Positions 1 through 9,252 of a DNA stretch of 33,495 bases are shown piece after piece. Position 1 is the first letter of the stretch, and every line of letters starts with the position of its first letter. A model generated the notes under the pieces. It saw only the letters and a program-made list of their open reading frames with translations, made no database searches and was not told the DNA's origin. The stretch is from Tissierellia bacterium. GTDB lineage: Bacteria; Bacillota; Clostridia; Peptostreptococcales; Acidaminobacteraceae. Position numbers and translations under genes: made by a program. The stretch is taken from contig DUVM01000097.1 of NCBI GenBank assembly GCA_012841045.1, positions 1-33,495 on the forward strand, written 5' to 3'.

Positions 1-932
1 AACGTGACGACAAATGCTCCGAGGACGCTGCCCGAGACACTCCCAAGCCCGCCGATCACGACGATCAACAGGATATCGTAGGTCATGGTGACAGAAAACG
101 CGCGCGCCTCGATGGAGCGCATATACATCGCCAACATCCCTCCTGCCATCGACGTGATGACAGAACTGATGACAAAGGCAAGCTGTTTGTGTTTTAACAG
201 GTTGATTCCCATGGCTTCTGCGGCCACTTCGTCTTCGCGAATCGCCTTAAAAGCTCGACCGTATGAGCTGTTGATGACCAGCACAATAAACGAGATGCTC
301 ACAAAAGCAAAGGAAAAGGGAATCAGAAGTGAACCAAGGCCCACAGCCAGCGAGCCGCCTGCCTGCGTCACCCCGAAACCGGGAATATTCTTAAGACCAT
401 AAGAGCCGTTGGTGATCAAATCGAGTTGCGGGCTCGAAATGAGTGCGCGCACAATCTCCGAAAACCCGAGCGTCGCAATCGCCAGATAGTCGCTCTTTAG
501 GCGCAGCACCGGAATGCCGATGAGAAATGCAAACACGCCGGCGATGACGCCTCCGACGAGCAGGGCAAAAATAATTAAAAGCGGCTCCGGAAGAAAATCC
601 AGCGCTTCTTTCACCCCTCTCACCCACGGAGAGATTCCCTTCATATAGTAAACGCCGTCGACTCTCGAAAGCGGAATCGTCAAGATCGCTGTGGTGTATG
701 CCCCGATGGCCATGAAGCCGGCCTGTCCGAGCGAAAACATCCCGGTAAACCCGTTTAGCAGGTTCATAGAAACCGCCACCACAGAAAAGATGAGACTTTT
801 TTGAATCACCGATACAGCCATGCCATAGCGCGCTTTATTGATCTCAAGCCAAAATAGCCCGACAATAGCGATCAACAGCACACCTAGGCTTAAATAGATG
901 GAATATTTCTTTTTGCCAACAGAATAATTCAT
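1..932 (-). CDS. livM: Branched-chain amino acid ABC transporter permease LivM (3' end off window)
   Basis: Reading the complement from ATG at 932 gives MNYSVGKKKYSIYLSLGVLL...MNLLNGFTGMFSLGQAGFMAIGAY...LRLKSDYLAIATLGFSEI...AFKAIREDEVAAEAMGIN, typical LivM; absent from the ORF track because it runs off the edge. Confidence 0.93.
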   Translation of the reverse strand, partial: MNYSVGKKKYSIYLSLGVLLIAIVGLFWLEINKARYGMAVSVIQKSLIFSVVAVSMNLLNGFTGMFSLGQAGFMAIGAYTTAILTIPLSRVDGVYYMKGISPWVRGVKEALDFLPEPLLIIFALLVGGVIAGVFAFLIGIPVLRLKSDYLAIATLGFSEIVRALISSPQLDLITNGSYGLKNIPGFGVTQAGGSLAVGLGSLLIPFSFAFVSISFIVLVINSSYGRAFKAIREDEVAAEAMGINLLKHKQLAFVISSVITSMAGGMLAMYMRSIEARAFSVTMTYDILLIVVIGGLGSVSGSVLGAFVVT

Positions 933-942
933 CTTTTCCCTC

Positions 943-1830
943 CTAGACCTTGTCCTGCAGGTTTTCACCCATCAGTCCCGTCGGACGGAAAAGGAGGATC
1001 AAAATCAGAAGCAAAAAGGTGAAAGCGTCGCTGTATGTCGAATAGCCAAGCGCCACTAAAAACGTTTCGCTCAGCCCGATGAGAAAGCCTCCGATGACGG
1101 CTCCCGGGACGCTGCCGATGCCTCCGAGCACAGCGGCAACAAAGCACTTGAGTCCGGGAAGGACACCGCTAAAAGGCGTGACCGACATGCGGTCGGTAAA
1201 GTATAGGATGGAACCGATGGCTGCAAGGGTCGAACCGATGACAAAGGTCAGGCTGATGATGTTGTTGATTTTGATTCCCATCAGTTTTGACGTGTCGTAA
1301 TCTTTCGACACGGCGCGCATGGCCATGCCGATTTTCGTCTTTCGAAGAAGAAAGATCAAGAGAAAGACGAGAATGACCGTCAATACGGGAGTAAGAAAGG
1401 TCACCAGCGAAGCGCTGACGCCCCCGATGCGGATCTGCTGCTTCAGTGGCGGAATCGTTGGATACGCCTGCGGAAGCGCAGAGAAGAGATACGTCGCCAG
1501 ATTCTGCAAAAGGTAAGAGACGCCGATGGCAGAAATCATTATCGACATCCTCGGCGCAGAGCGAAGAGGCATGTACGCCATTTTTTCAATCAACACACCA
1601 AGAAGCACCGTCCCCAGAATCACGATAGGAATCGAGATCTGCCACGGAAAGCTGCTGATAGAAAAGATCATAAAATAGCCGGCCATCATGAAAATGTCTG
1701 CGTGCGCGAAGTTAATCAATAGAAGAATTCCATAGACCATGGAATAGCCGATGGCAATTAGCGCGTACGCTCCACCCAGAGAAACTCCCGTCAGACAATG
1801 CTGAACAAATGTTACAAAGGACATATGCAC
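943..1830 (-). CDS. livH: Branched-chain amino acid ABC transporter permease LivH
   Basis: 295 aa; GGAYALIAIGYSMVYGILLLINFAHADIFMMAGY and AAVLGGIGSVPGAVIGGFLIG are typical LivH motifs. Confidence 0.95.
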   Translation of the reverse strand: MHMSFVTFVQHCLTGVSLGGAYALIAIGYSMVYGILLLINFAHADIFMMAGYFMIFSISSFPWQISIPIVILGTVLLGVLIEKMAYMPLRSAPRMSIMISAIGVSYLLQNLATYLFSALPQAYPTIPPLKQQIRIGGVSASLVTFLTPVLTVILVFLLIFLLRKTKIGMAMRAVSKDYDTSKLMGIKINNIISLTFVIGSTLAAIGSILYFTDRMSVTPFSGVLPGLKCFVAAVLGGIGSVPGAVIGGFLIGLSETFLVALGYSTYSDAFTFLLLILILLFRPTGLMGENLQDKV

Positions 1831-1853
1831 CTCAGTTTCTATCGGAGAAGGCA

Positions 1854-1882
1854 GAAAAAAGGCGGCGAGAAAATGCGCCGCC
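1854..1882 (-). terminator. Hairpin plus T-run between livK and livH (minus strand)
   Basis: GGCGGCG/CGCCGCC stem followed on the minus strand by TTTTTT, 16 nt after the livK stop. Confidence 0.75.
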
Positions 1883-1897
1883 TATCCTTCCTTCACA

Positions 1898-3097
1898 CTA
1901 CTCCGTAATGACGGTTTTGTCAAACTTGAATTGTCCGCCTTCGATCACTTTGATATAGGCCATGTTTTTCTTTGCATCGCCGTTTTCATCAAAGCTGATG
2001 GCTCCGGTGACTCCCTCGACTTCCAAGGTCTTGAGGGCGTCTCGGATGGCTACGGAATCAACTGATTGTGCTGCTTTAATCGCTTCATAGGCTGTGATAT
2101 AGGCATCATATCCCAGCGCAGAGACAGCGGCTACACCTTCTCCGCCGTTTTTGTTGAGGTATTCGCTGTTGCCCTTGATGAACTCTTTAAATCCGGTGAC
2201 GAATTCACCCGCTAGCGGGGTGCTGGTGTCGTTCTCGTCAAAGAATGTCGAAAGGGCTACGCCTTCTGCATCTTCGCCGGCATTCTCGATAATGGCTTGG
2301 TTTTCCCATGTATCACCCGCCATGATCTGTGCGGTGATGCCAAGTTCTCTGGCCTGTTTGATCAGAAGAGGCGCCGTGGCGATGGAAGAAGGAGCAAAAA
2401 TAACATCCGGCTCTTCTGCCTTGATGTTGGTTAGAATGGCTTTAAAGTCGGTCTGATTGGTCTGGAACTGTTGCTCAGAGACGATTTCTCCGCCCAGATC
2501 GACAAATGCCTGGAGGAAGAAGTTTCCAAGTCCGGAACTATAGTCATCGCCGAGTTGGGTAATGACCGCTGCCTTTTTCGCGCCGTTTTCGATGGCGTAG
2601 GTCGCCATGACCTTGCCCTGGAACGGGTCGAGGAAGCAGACGCGGAAGTAGAACTCATTGCCTTCGGTCACTTGCGGATTTGTGGCAGAAGGAGCGATCG
2701 CCGGAATCTGTGCTTCTTCAAATGTCGGACCGGCTGCAATAGAGACACCCGAGCCGTACGAGCCGATCACCACCGACACTTGTCGGGAGACGAGATTGGC
2801 CGCGACGGTAACAGCTTCCGTTTTATCCGATTTGTTATCTACCTCGACGAGTTCGATCGTGTATGTTTCGCCATTAATGTCGATGGTGGGGAATTTCTCA
2901 TGCCCATAGCGAATGCCGAGAACTTCCTGGAATCCACCGCCGCCATTTTCCCCTGTGACCGGCTCAAAGATGCCGATGCGGATGACCTTGTCGCCGTCAG
3001 CAGGTGTCTCTGCCGGCTTTGAAGGTGCCTGCGCACAGCCTGCGACCAGCGCAATGATCAGGGTGAAGACGACAAGTAGAATACTTAGTTTCTTCAT
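1898..3097 (-). CDS. livK: Branched-chain amino acid ABC transporter substrate-binding lipoprotein
   Basis: 399 aa; lipobox (ALVAGCAQ) and periplasmic-binding type I fold signatures (IRIGIFEPVTGENG, VVIGSYGSGVSIAAGPTFEEAQIPAIAPSATNP). Confidence 0.93.
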   Translation of the reverse strand: MKKLSILLVVFTLIIALVAGCAQAPSKPAETPADGDKVIRIGIFEPVTGENGGGGFQEVLGIRYGHEKFPTIDINGETYTIELVEVDNKSDKTEAVTVAANLVSRQVSVVIGSYGSGVSIAAGPTFEEAQIPAIAPSATNPQVTEGNEFYFRVCFLDPFQGKVMATYAIENGAKKAAVITQLGDDYSSGLGNFFLQAFVDLGGEIVSEQQFQTNQTDFKAILTNIKAEEPDVIFAPSSIATAPLLIKQARELGITAQIMAGDTWENQAIIENAGEDAEGVALSTFFDENDTSTPLAGEFVTGFKEFIKGNSEYLNKNGGEGVAAVSALGYDAYITAYEAIKAAQSVDSVAIRDALKTLEVEGVTGAISFDENGDAKKNMAYIKVIEGGQFKFDKTVITE

Positions 3098-3158
3098 GAA
3101 TTTTACCTCCCAAATGGTCGTTGATTTTCTCTTTCAAATAGGTCGTTGAGATATAGAC

Positions 3159-3187
3159 ATTATGACATAGATAGAGCAACTTATCAA
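3159..3187 (-). promoter_or_regulatory. Sigma-A-type promoter for the liv operon
   Basis: Minus strand TTGATA (3182-3187), 17-nt spacer, CATAAT (3159-3164), upstream of livK. Confidence 0.6.
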
Positions 3188-3417
3188 CTTTTATTGTGAC
3201 GTTTGATTAATGAATCGTATCTTTTTCCCTCAGTTACCACACACTTTTAACAGTTTTGTCGCGATTTTCGATCTTATCTGGAAACTTCAGCAGTGTCACT
3301 TCAAAGGTTCGCAGATGGATATCTCGTCGCGGCCTATCAATTAACATCTTTTGTTAATCGGGCACCTCACGCAAAAAAACCAAAACCTGATTGGTCGTAT
3401 GCTCTGCACCTCGATCA

Positions 3418-4212
3418 TTACAGTCCGACTTCTTCCCACTTCCCTTTAATCCACTGAAGAGAGGAGCGAAACCCGACTTCTTTGAGAACCTCCACTGCCT
3501 TTGAGACATTGGCAAGTATTCCGGATGTGTCGTGCGCATCCGCCTGAACGGTTACGAGCTGTCCTTTTTCTAGCAAGCGATCGAGGAGAAATCGGTCAGG
3601 ATATGGTGTGGATCTGTACCTGTAGCCTGCAGCGTTAAGTTCAAGGACTGAGCTACTCTCCATTGCCACCTCAAGCGCATTGAGAGCAAGCTTTTGATAC
3701 GCTCTTCCCTCTTTAAAATACTTCTCCCCTGCATTGAGTTTTCTCACGAGGTCAAAGTGCCCGATGATGTCGGGCTTTTGGGAGGTGATCATATCGATCA
3801 TATATTCATAGTAGATCTGGGGGAGAAGTTCCCGATCTCCAAGGGCCGCTAAAAGCTCTTCTAGCTTTTCCTGTGTCCAGTCAAATGTAAAGTAGCTTTC
3901 TTCGACCTTTATGTTATGGATGGAGCCGATGACATAGTCATAGGCACTTCTGTCTTTCACAGGATCGAGATAGTCCTGTTCAATCCCGAGATAGATGCGC
4001 AGTGTCCCTTGGAACGTCTGTTGCACCTGTCTTATCTCCTGCCTATACGCTTCTTCTGACGCCATCGTGCTCTCTCGATCAAAAAAAGCAGGCGCATGAC
4101 CGCTGAAGCCGAAGTCTGTCAGACCCGCTTCCAGCGCCGCCTGCGCCATCTCTTTTGCCGTATTTTTTCCATCGCAATGTCGCGTGTGATTATGAAGCGT
4201 CGAGCGAATCAT
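3418..4212 (-). CDS. hisK: Histidinol-phosphatase, PHP family
   Basis: 264 aa; HNHTRHCDGKNTAKEMAQAALEAGLTDFGFSGHAP PHP motif; last gene of the his operon. Confidence 0.9.
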   Translation of the reverse strand: MIRSTLHNHTRHCDGKNTAKEMAQAALEAGLTDFGFSGHAPAFFDRESTMASEEAYRQEIRQVQQTFQGTLRIYLGIEQDYLDPVKDRSAYDYVIGSIHNIKVEESYFTFDWTQEKLEELLAALGDRELLPQIYYEYMIDMITSQKPDIIGHFDLVRKLNAGEKYFKEGRAYQKLALNALEVAMESSSVLELNAAGYRYRSTPYPDRFLLDRLLEKGQLVTVQADAHDTSGILANVSKAVEVLKEVGFRSSLQWIKGKWEEVGL

Positions 4213-4859
4213 TCGGCTGTCTCCTGCTTCTTCTTATGATCGATGACATGTCTCGATGCGAGTTCTCGCCTTATTTCATCAAGAGAGATTCCCGCTTCCA
4301 CCATCAGAACCAGGCTATGATAAAGGAGATCGGCCAACTCATAGACTGTTTCTTCTCGGTTTCTTTTCATTGCGGCGATAAGAACTTCTGAGGTCTCCTC
4401 TCCCACCTTTTTCAGGATCTTCTCCAGTCCTTCTTCGAATAAGTAGGTGGTGTAACTGCCTTCGGGCCTTTGCCTGTTTCTCTCTTCTAAAAGATGGTAG
4501 AGCGTCTGCGTAGAAAAAGATCTGCTTCCATCCCCTTCGTAGATCGGCGTCACAAAACACGAATCCGTCCCGAGATGGCATGCCGGCCCTTCTTTTTCCA
4601 CATCGATCAACAGCGCATCTTTGTCGCAGTCATAGATGACACGGACCACATGCTGGACATGACCGCTGGTCTCTCCTTTTCGCCAAAGCTCCTGGCGACT
4701 GCGAGAGAAGAAGCACGTTCTCTTTTCTCTTAACGTGATCTCCAGACTTTCCCGGTTCATATAGCCGAGCATCAGGACTTCTCTTGTAAAGGCGTCTTGA
4801 ATGATGGCAGGAATCAGGCCTTTTTCATCGTATTTTAAGTTGCTGAGTTCTGTGTTCAT
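4209..4859 (-). CDS. hisIE: Bifunctional phosphoribosyl-AMP cyclohydrolase/phosphoribosyl-ATP diphosphatase
   Basis: 216 aa; HisI part (GLIPAIIQDAFTREVLMLGYMNRESL, ...GPACHLGTDSCF) fused to HisE part (KKVGEETSEVLIAAMKRNREETVYELADLLYHSLVLM). Confidence 0.95.
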   Translation of the reverse strand: MNTELSNLKYDEKGLIPAIIQDAFTREVLMLGYMNRESLEITLREKRTCFFSRSRQELWRKGETSGHVQHVVRVIYDCDKDALLIDVEKEGPACHLGTDSCFVTPIYEGDGSRSFSTQTLYHLLEERNRQRPEGSYTTYLFEEGLEKILKKVGEETSEVLIAAMKRNREETVYELADLLYHSLVLMVEAGISLDEIRRELASRHVIDHKKKQETAE

Positions 4860-4860
4860 A

Positions 4861-5616
4861 TTAGAGATTTACCGATATGCCTCGGTTCTTCAACTCCTTT
4901 TTCAGTTCTTGAATATGGACTTCCTTTAGATGGAAGATGCTGGCGGCCAGTCCCGCCTCCACTCCCTCGATCATCAGCGCGTCATAGAAGTGATCCGCAT
5001 TTCCTGCGCCGCCTGATGCGACAATCGGGATGTTGACGACAGAGGCCACGTCCCTTAGCATCTGCAGATCGAATCCCTGGCGGACCCCGTCCGTGTCGAT
5101 CGTATTTAGCACAATCTCCCCGGCTCCCAGCCTCTCGCCTTCTTTTGCCCACTCCATCGCGTCTCTGCCCGTATCTTCTTTTCCTCCGAAGCGAAATACG
5201 TGATAACGATCCCCTACGCGTTTTACGTCCATGGCAAACACGATGCGCTCGCTTCCAAATCTATCGGAAGCTTCTTTGAGAAGCTGAGGATTTTTCAGAG
5301 CCCCCGAATTGATGCTGACTTTGTCAGCACCGCTGTCGATCATGCGCTCCACATCCTCGATAGTGGCGACGCCGCCTCCCACGGTCAGCGGGATATCGAC
5401 TTGTTCTTTGATTCTCTTTAAGAGATCTGTAAAGAGCGTGCGCCCTTCCATGCTCGCCGTAATGTCATAAAAAACCAGTTCATCAGCAGATGATTCATTA
5501 TAGTAGCGGGCAAGAGCCACCGGATCATCAATGTCTCTTATCCCTTCAAACTGTACCCCTTTGACCACACGTCCGTCGCGGACATCCAAACAGGGGATAA
5601 TTCTCTTAGTCTTCAC
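4861..5616 (-). CDS. hisF: Imidazole glycerol phosphate synthase subunit HisF
   Basis: KTKRIIPCLDVRDGRVVKGVQFEGIRDIDDPVALA; start reassigned from the ORF-track 5745 to GTG at 5614-5616, which matches the HisF N-terminus. Confidence 0.94.
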   Translation of the reverse strand: MKTKRIIPCLDVRDGRVVKGVQFEGIRDIDDPVALARYYNESSADELVFYDITASMEGRTLFTDLLKRIKEQVDIPLTVGGGVATIEDVERMIDSGADKVSINSGALKNPQLLKEASDRFGSERIVFAMDVKRVGDRYHVFRFGGKEDTGRDAMEWAKEGERLGAGEIVLNTIDTDGVRQGFDLQMLRDVASVVNIPIVASGGAGNADHFYDALMIEGVEAGLAASIFHLKEVHIQELKKELKNRGISVNL

Positions 5617-6346
5617 GTCTGTTCTCCAGTACCTGTAGAGCGTCTTTGAGTGTAAATCGACCGGCATAAAAGGCTTTTCCGACGATGGCTCCATAGAGTC
5701 CCATCTGCTGAAGCGCCTCGAGCTCTTCAAGCTGTGTGATGCCACCGGAAGCTACCACATCCACGGGTAACTTGCTCAGATTTTCATAGAGCGAGAGATT
5801 GGTGCCCTTTAGTTCACCGTCTTTTTCGATATCGGTCACGATCAGGGTCTTCACTCCCATTTCCATGAGCTCTTTGCAAAAGCGCAAGCCCTCGACGCCG
5901 CTTCCCACTTCCCAGCCGTGGGTCATCACCTCGCCTTGCATCATGTCGACTCCGACGGCCACCTGTTCACCAAACGCATCGAGCGCCTCTCTTAGAAAAC
6001 TTGGGTCATTGACGGCAGCAGAACCTAAGATGACACGCATCGCTCCGGCATCTAAATACGCGGCGATGCGCTCCATGTTTCGGATCCCTCCGCCCACCTG
6101 GACTCTCAGTCCACTTCTTTTGACCATCTGTTCTATCAAGCGGTGATTGGCCGCTTCTCCGTCTCGGGCTCCGTCAAGATCCACCACATGCAAAAATTCT
6201 GCGCCTTGTCGGCGAAAATCAACCGCTGTTTCCACAGGATCAAGCCCGTAATCCGTGACCTGATCAAAATCCCCTCGGACGAGCCGGACCAGTTTTCCAT
6301 TTAGAAGATCGATCGCCGGAAACAATTTCAGAGGGTTTGTTTTCAT
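5606..6346 (-). CDS. hisA: ProFAR isomerase HisA
   Basis: 246 aa; LFPAIDLLNGKLVRLVRGDFDQVTDYG...VQVGGGIRNMERIAAYLDAGAMRVILGSAAV. Confidence 0.95.
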   Translation of the reverse strand: MKTNPLKLFPAIDLLNGKLVRLVRGDFDQVTDYGLDPVETAVDFRRQGAEFLHVVDLDGARDGEAANHRLIEQMVKRSGLRVQVGGGIRNMERIAAYLDAGAMRVILGSAAVNDPSFLREALDAFGEQVAVGVDMMQGEVMTHGWEVGSGVEGLRFCKELMEMGVKTLIVTDIEKDGELKGTNLSLYENLSKLPVDVVASGGITQLEELEALQQMGLYGAIVGKAFYAGRFTLKDALQVLENRRED

Positions 6347-6948
6347 TCAAGCACACCTTTTGTCGAAGGGACTTCTTCTGCAAAGGAGGCATCTTGACCT
6401 GTCGCATCTCGGAGCGCTCTGCCGAAGGCTTTAAAGATCGCTTCTATGACATGATGGGTGTTTCTTCCGCTGAGAAGCTTCAGATGAAGCGTCATCCCGG
6501 AGCTTCTGACAAATGCCTGGAAGAATTCTTCAACGAGTTCTGTATCGAAAGAGCCGACTGTTGCCTGCGGCATGTTCACGTCAAAACCAAGATATGCGCG
6601 CCCGCTGACATCCACCCCACATAACACAAGGGACTCGTCCATCGGAAGGAGGCTCTGGCCATATCGTTTGATGCCTTTTTTCTCTCCTAGGGCTTCCTTC
6701 AGTGCGTCACCTAGGAGGATGCCGAGATCTTCCACCAGATGATGATCATCCACCTCGATATCTCCGCGGCCTTCCACCTTCAGATCAAAGCGCGCATGAT
6801 AGCTCATCAGCTCGAGCATATGATTCATAAAGCCGCACGATGTTCGGATCTCCCTCTGTCCGCTTCCATCTACTCGTAGTTCCAAACGAATCTCTGTCTC
6901 TGCGGTTTTTCTCTCTTTCCTTGCTTCACGCATGGCTTCCCTCCTCAA
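6343..6948 (-). CDS. hisB: Imidazoleglycerol-phosphate dehydratase HisB
   Basis: 201 aa; RKTAETEIRLELRVDGSGQREIRTSCGFMNHMLELMSYHARFDL...VDDHHLVEDLGI...RNTHHVIEAIFKAFGRAL. ATGA overlap with hisA. Confidence 0.96.
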   Translation of the reverse strand: MRREAMREARKERKTAETEIRLELRVDGSGQREIRTSCGFMNHMLELMSYHARFDLKVEGRGDIEVDDHHLVEDLGILLGDALKEALGEKKGIKRYGQSLLPMDESLVLCGVDVSGRAYLGFDVNMPQATVGSFDTELVEEFFQAFVRSSGMTLHLKLLSGRNTHHVIEAIFKAFGRALRDATGQDASFAEEVPSTKGVLE

Positions 6949-7990
6949 ATATTTTGTCCAACACTTCTAATAGTCTCTGAGCGTCTTCTCGTGTACCCAC
7001 GCTGATGCGAAGCCACTCCCCCGTTCTTTCTCCCGGAAAATATCTGACAAATACATCTTCTTCTTTGCATCGCATGAACACGTCTTGCGCCGGGACAGGG
7101 GGACGAACGAATAGAAAATTGGCTTTGGACGGAAGGACTTCGCAGCCGTACCCTTCGAGTTCCCGCTTCATCCACTCGCGCGTCTCTATCACCGCACGAG
7201 TTGTCTTGAGAAAGTACGCCTCGTCCTCGATCGCCGCTTTGCCTGCTAAGAGCGCGAGGCGGTTGACACTGTACGGGTTAAAACTGAACTTCATCTTAGC
7301 AAGTGCGGTAATCAGCTCTTCACTTCCTGCAGCAAACGCCAGACGCATGCCGGCAAGCTGCCTGGATTTCGAGAATGTCTGTATCACGAGAAGGTTGTCG
7401 TATCGATCGATCAGCGGGATACAGGATGTGCCGCCAAAGTCCACATATGCTTCGTCAATAATCACCAGGCGATCAGGATCTCGTTTCAGAAGCTTCTCGA
7501 TCGCCTCGACTTCCACGTTCAGTCCCGTCGGAGCGTTGGGATTGGCGATAAATATCGTCTCTTTTAGGTCCATATAGTCTTCAATCGCCAGGCGAAAATC
7601 CTCCCGCAGCTTGACAATGCGCTCTTTCACGCCAAACATCTGACAGTAAACGGGATAGAAGCCGTAGGTGAGATCAGAAAACGCGGCGCCGTTAGGACAA
7701 AGCCCGTGAAAACAAAAGGCGAGGAGTTCATCGCTTCCATTTCCTGTGAGAATCTGCTCCCGCCTGATTCCGTAATAGGCAGCGATGCTCTCACTGAGTT
7801 CTCGCGCTACCGGGTCCGGGTACAGGGACAGCTTCTGCACCTCTTCTTTCGTGATCGCATCGACGACGGCCGGAGAGGGCGCAAAAGGGTTTTCATTGGT
7901 GTTAAGTTTAACCACTCGCCTTCCCTCGGGCTGTTCCCCGGGGAGATAGCTTTCGAGTGAAGACAGTTTTTTATCGAGAAAACGGCTCAT
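6926..7990 (-). CDS. hisC: Histidinol-phosphate aminotransferase
   Basis: 354 aa; KLNTNENPFAPSPAV...LTGNGSDELL...NPNAPTG...VIIDEAYVDFGG, class I/II aminotransferase. Confidence 0.95.
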   Translation of the reverse strand: MSRFLDKKLSSLESYLPGEQPEGRRVVKLNTNENPFAPSPAVVDAITKEEVQKLSLYPDPVARELSESIAAYYGIRREQILTGNGSDELLAFCFHGLCPNGAAFSDLTYGFYPVYCQMFGVKERIVKLREDFRLAIEDYMDLKETIFIANPNAPTGLNVEVEAIEKLLKRDPDRLVIIDEAYVDFGGTSCIPLIDRYDNLLVIQTFSKSRQLAGMRLAFAAGSEELITALAKMKFSFNPYSVNRLALLAGKAAIEDEAYFLKTTRAVIETREWMKRELEGYGCEVLPSKANFLFVRPPVPAQDVFMRCKEEDVFVRYFPGERTGEWLRISVGTREDAQRLLEVLDKIFEEGSHA

Positions 7991-9252
7991 TTCTCCCTCC
8001 GAATGTCGATCGAGCGGGCGTGAGCACCTAACCCCTCATGACCCGCCAGTCGCTCAATATGTTCTGCTGCGTCTGCAAGCGCTTCTTTTGAGTACTTCAT
8101 GTAGCTTGATCTCTTCACGAAGTCCTCCACCGATAGAGGAGAGGCAAAGCGCGCCGTCCCCATCGTCGGGAGGGTGTGATTGGGACCCGCCCAGTAGTCG
8201 CCTAAGGCTTCGGGCGTGTAATGCCCGAGAAAGACACTTCCTGCATTTTTTATCATCGGCAGCACGTCTTCTGGATTCTCCAGAGCAAGTTCCAGATGTT
8301 CCGGAGCCAGCTCATTACAAAGAAGGATGGCTTCTTCTAGGGTTTTGGCCAACAGGATCGCCCCGCGATCTTGAAGCGCTTTTCTTGCGATTGGCTCTCG
8401 CTCCAGAAGTGGCAACTGCTTCTGTATTTCCTGCACCACGCTCTTTGAAAACTCCTCTGAAAAACAGATGAGGATGGAGCGGGCCAACACGTCGTGCTCT
8501 GCCTGGCTAAGCAGGTCTGCCGCAACAAAAGCCGGGTTGGCGCTCTCATCTGCGAGCACCAAAATCTCACTGGGACCCGCGATCATATCAATATCGACGA
8601 TCCCAAATACTTGCTTTTTGGCGGTCGCCACGTAGATGTTGCCGGGTCCGACAATTTTATCGACCGCTCTGATGGTGTCTGTGCCAAAGGCAAGGGCTCC
8701 GACCACCTGTGCCCCGCCGCATCGATAGATCTCTTTGATCCCTGTCACTTTGGCTGCTGCTAGGATCTCCTTTGGGATTCTCCCCTTTTCATCTGGCGGG
8801 CTGACCATCACCAATTCTTCGACTCCTGCGAGTACAGCCGGAATCGCATTCATTAAAACGGTCGAAGGGTAGCTCGCGGTGCCTCCGGGAACATATATCC
8901 CGACCCGTCTTAAAGGGAGGACTCGTTGACCGAGGAGAATGCCTTCCTTCTTTATCTCAAAGCCCGCATAGAGCTGCTTTCTATGAAACTGACGGATGTT
9001 CTCGGCTGCCATTTCAAGACTCTTGAGAAAAAGCGGGTCGCAGGAATGATAAGCTCGATCGATCTCCTCCTCACGGACCTTCAATTCCGGTCGTACGCCG
9101 TCGAATATCTGTGTAAGGTCAAGGAGTGCTTCATCCCCTCTTGATGCCACTTTCTCTAGGATCTGCGCTACCTCTTCTTCCACTTTCGGATTTCTCATCG
9201 GCACGATGCGATCCGTCTGCAAAAACTCACAGGCTTTTTGTACTCGAATCAT
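7987..9252 (-). CDS. hisD: Histidinol dehydrogenase
   Basis: 421 aa; RVGIYVPGGTASYPSTVLMNAIPA, YRCGGAQVVGALAFGTDTI, DIDMIAGPSEILVLADESANPAFVAADLLSQAEHD. Confidence 0.97.
   Translation of the reverse strand: MIRVQKACEFLQTDRIVPMRNPKVEEEVAQILEKVASRGDEALLDLTQIFDGVRPELKVREEEIDRAYHSCDPLFLKSLEMAAENIRQFHRKQLYAGFEIKKEGILLGQRVLPLRRVGIYVPGGTASYPSTVLMNAIPAVLAGVEELVMVSPPDEKGRIPKEILAAAKVTGIKEIYRCGGAQVVGALAFGTDTIRAVDKIVGPGNIYVATAKKQVFGIVDIDMIAGPSEILVLADESANPAFVAADLLSQAEHDVLARSILICFSEEFSKSVVQEIQKQLPLLEREPIARKALQDRGAILLAKTLEEAILLCNELAPEHLELALENPEDVLPMIKNAGSVFLGHYTPEALGDYWAGPNHTLPTMGTARFASPLSVEDFVKRSSYMKYSKEALADAAEHIERLAGHEGLGAHARSIDIRREK

Noticed and set aside
2471-3022. 183-aa plus-strand ORF opposite livK
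   Set aside because: Lies wholly antisense to a well-supported livK reading frame; no recognisable motif or RBS. Shadow ORF.
3340-3358. ATTAACA-5 nt-TGTTAAT inverted repeat after hisK
   Set aside because: Short AT-rich dyad in an intergenic region; no clear T-run or known operator match, likely to occur by chance.
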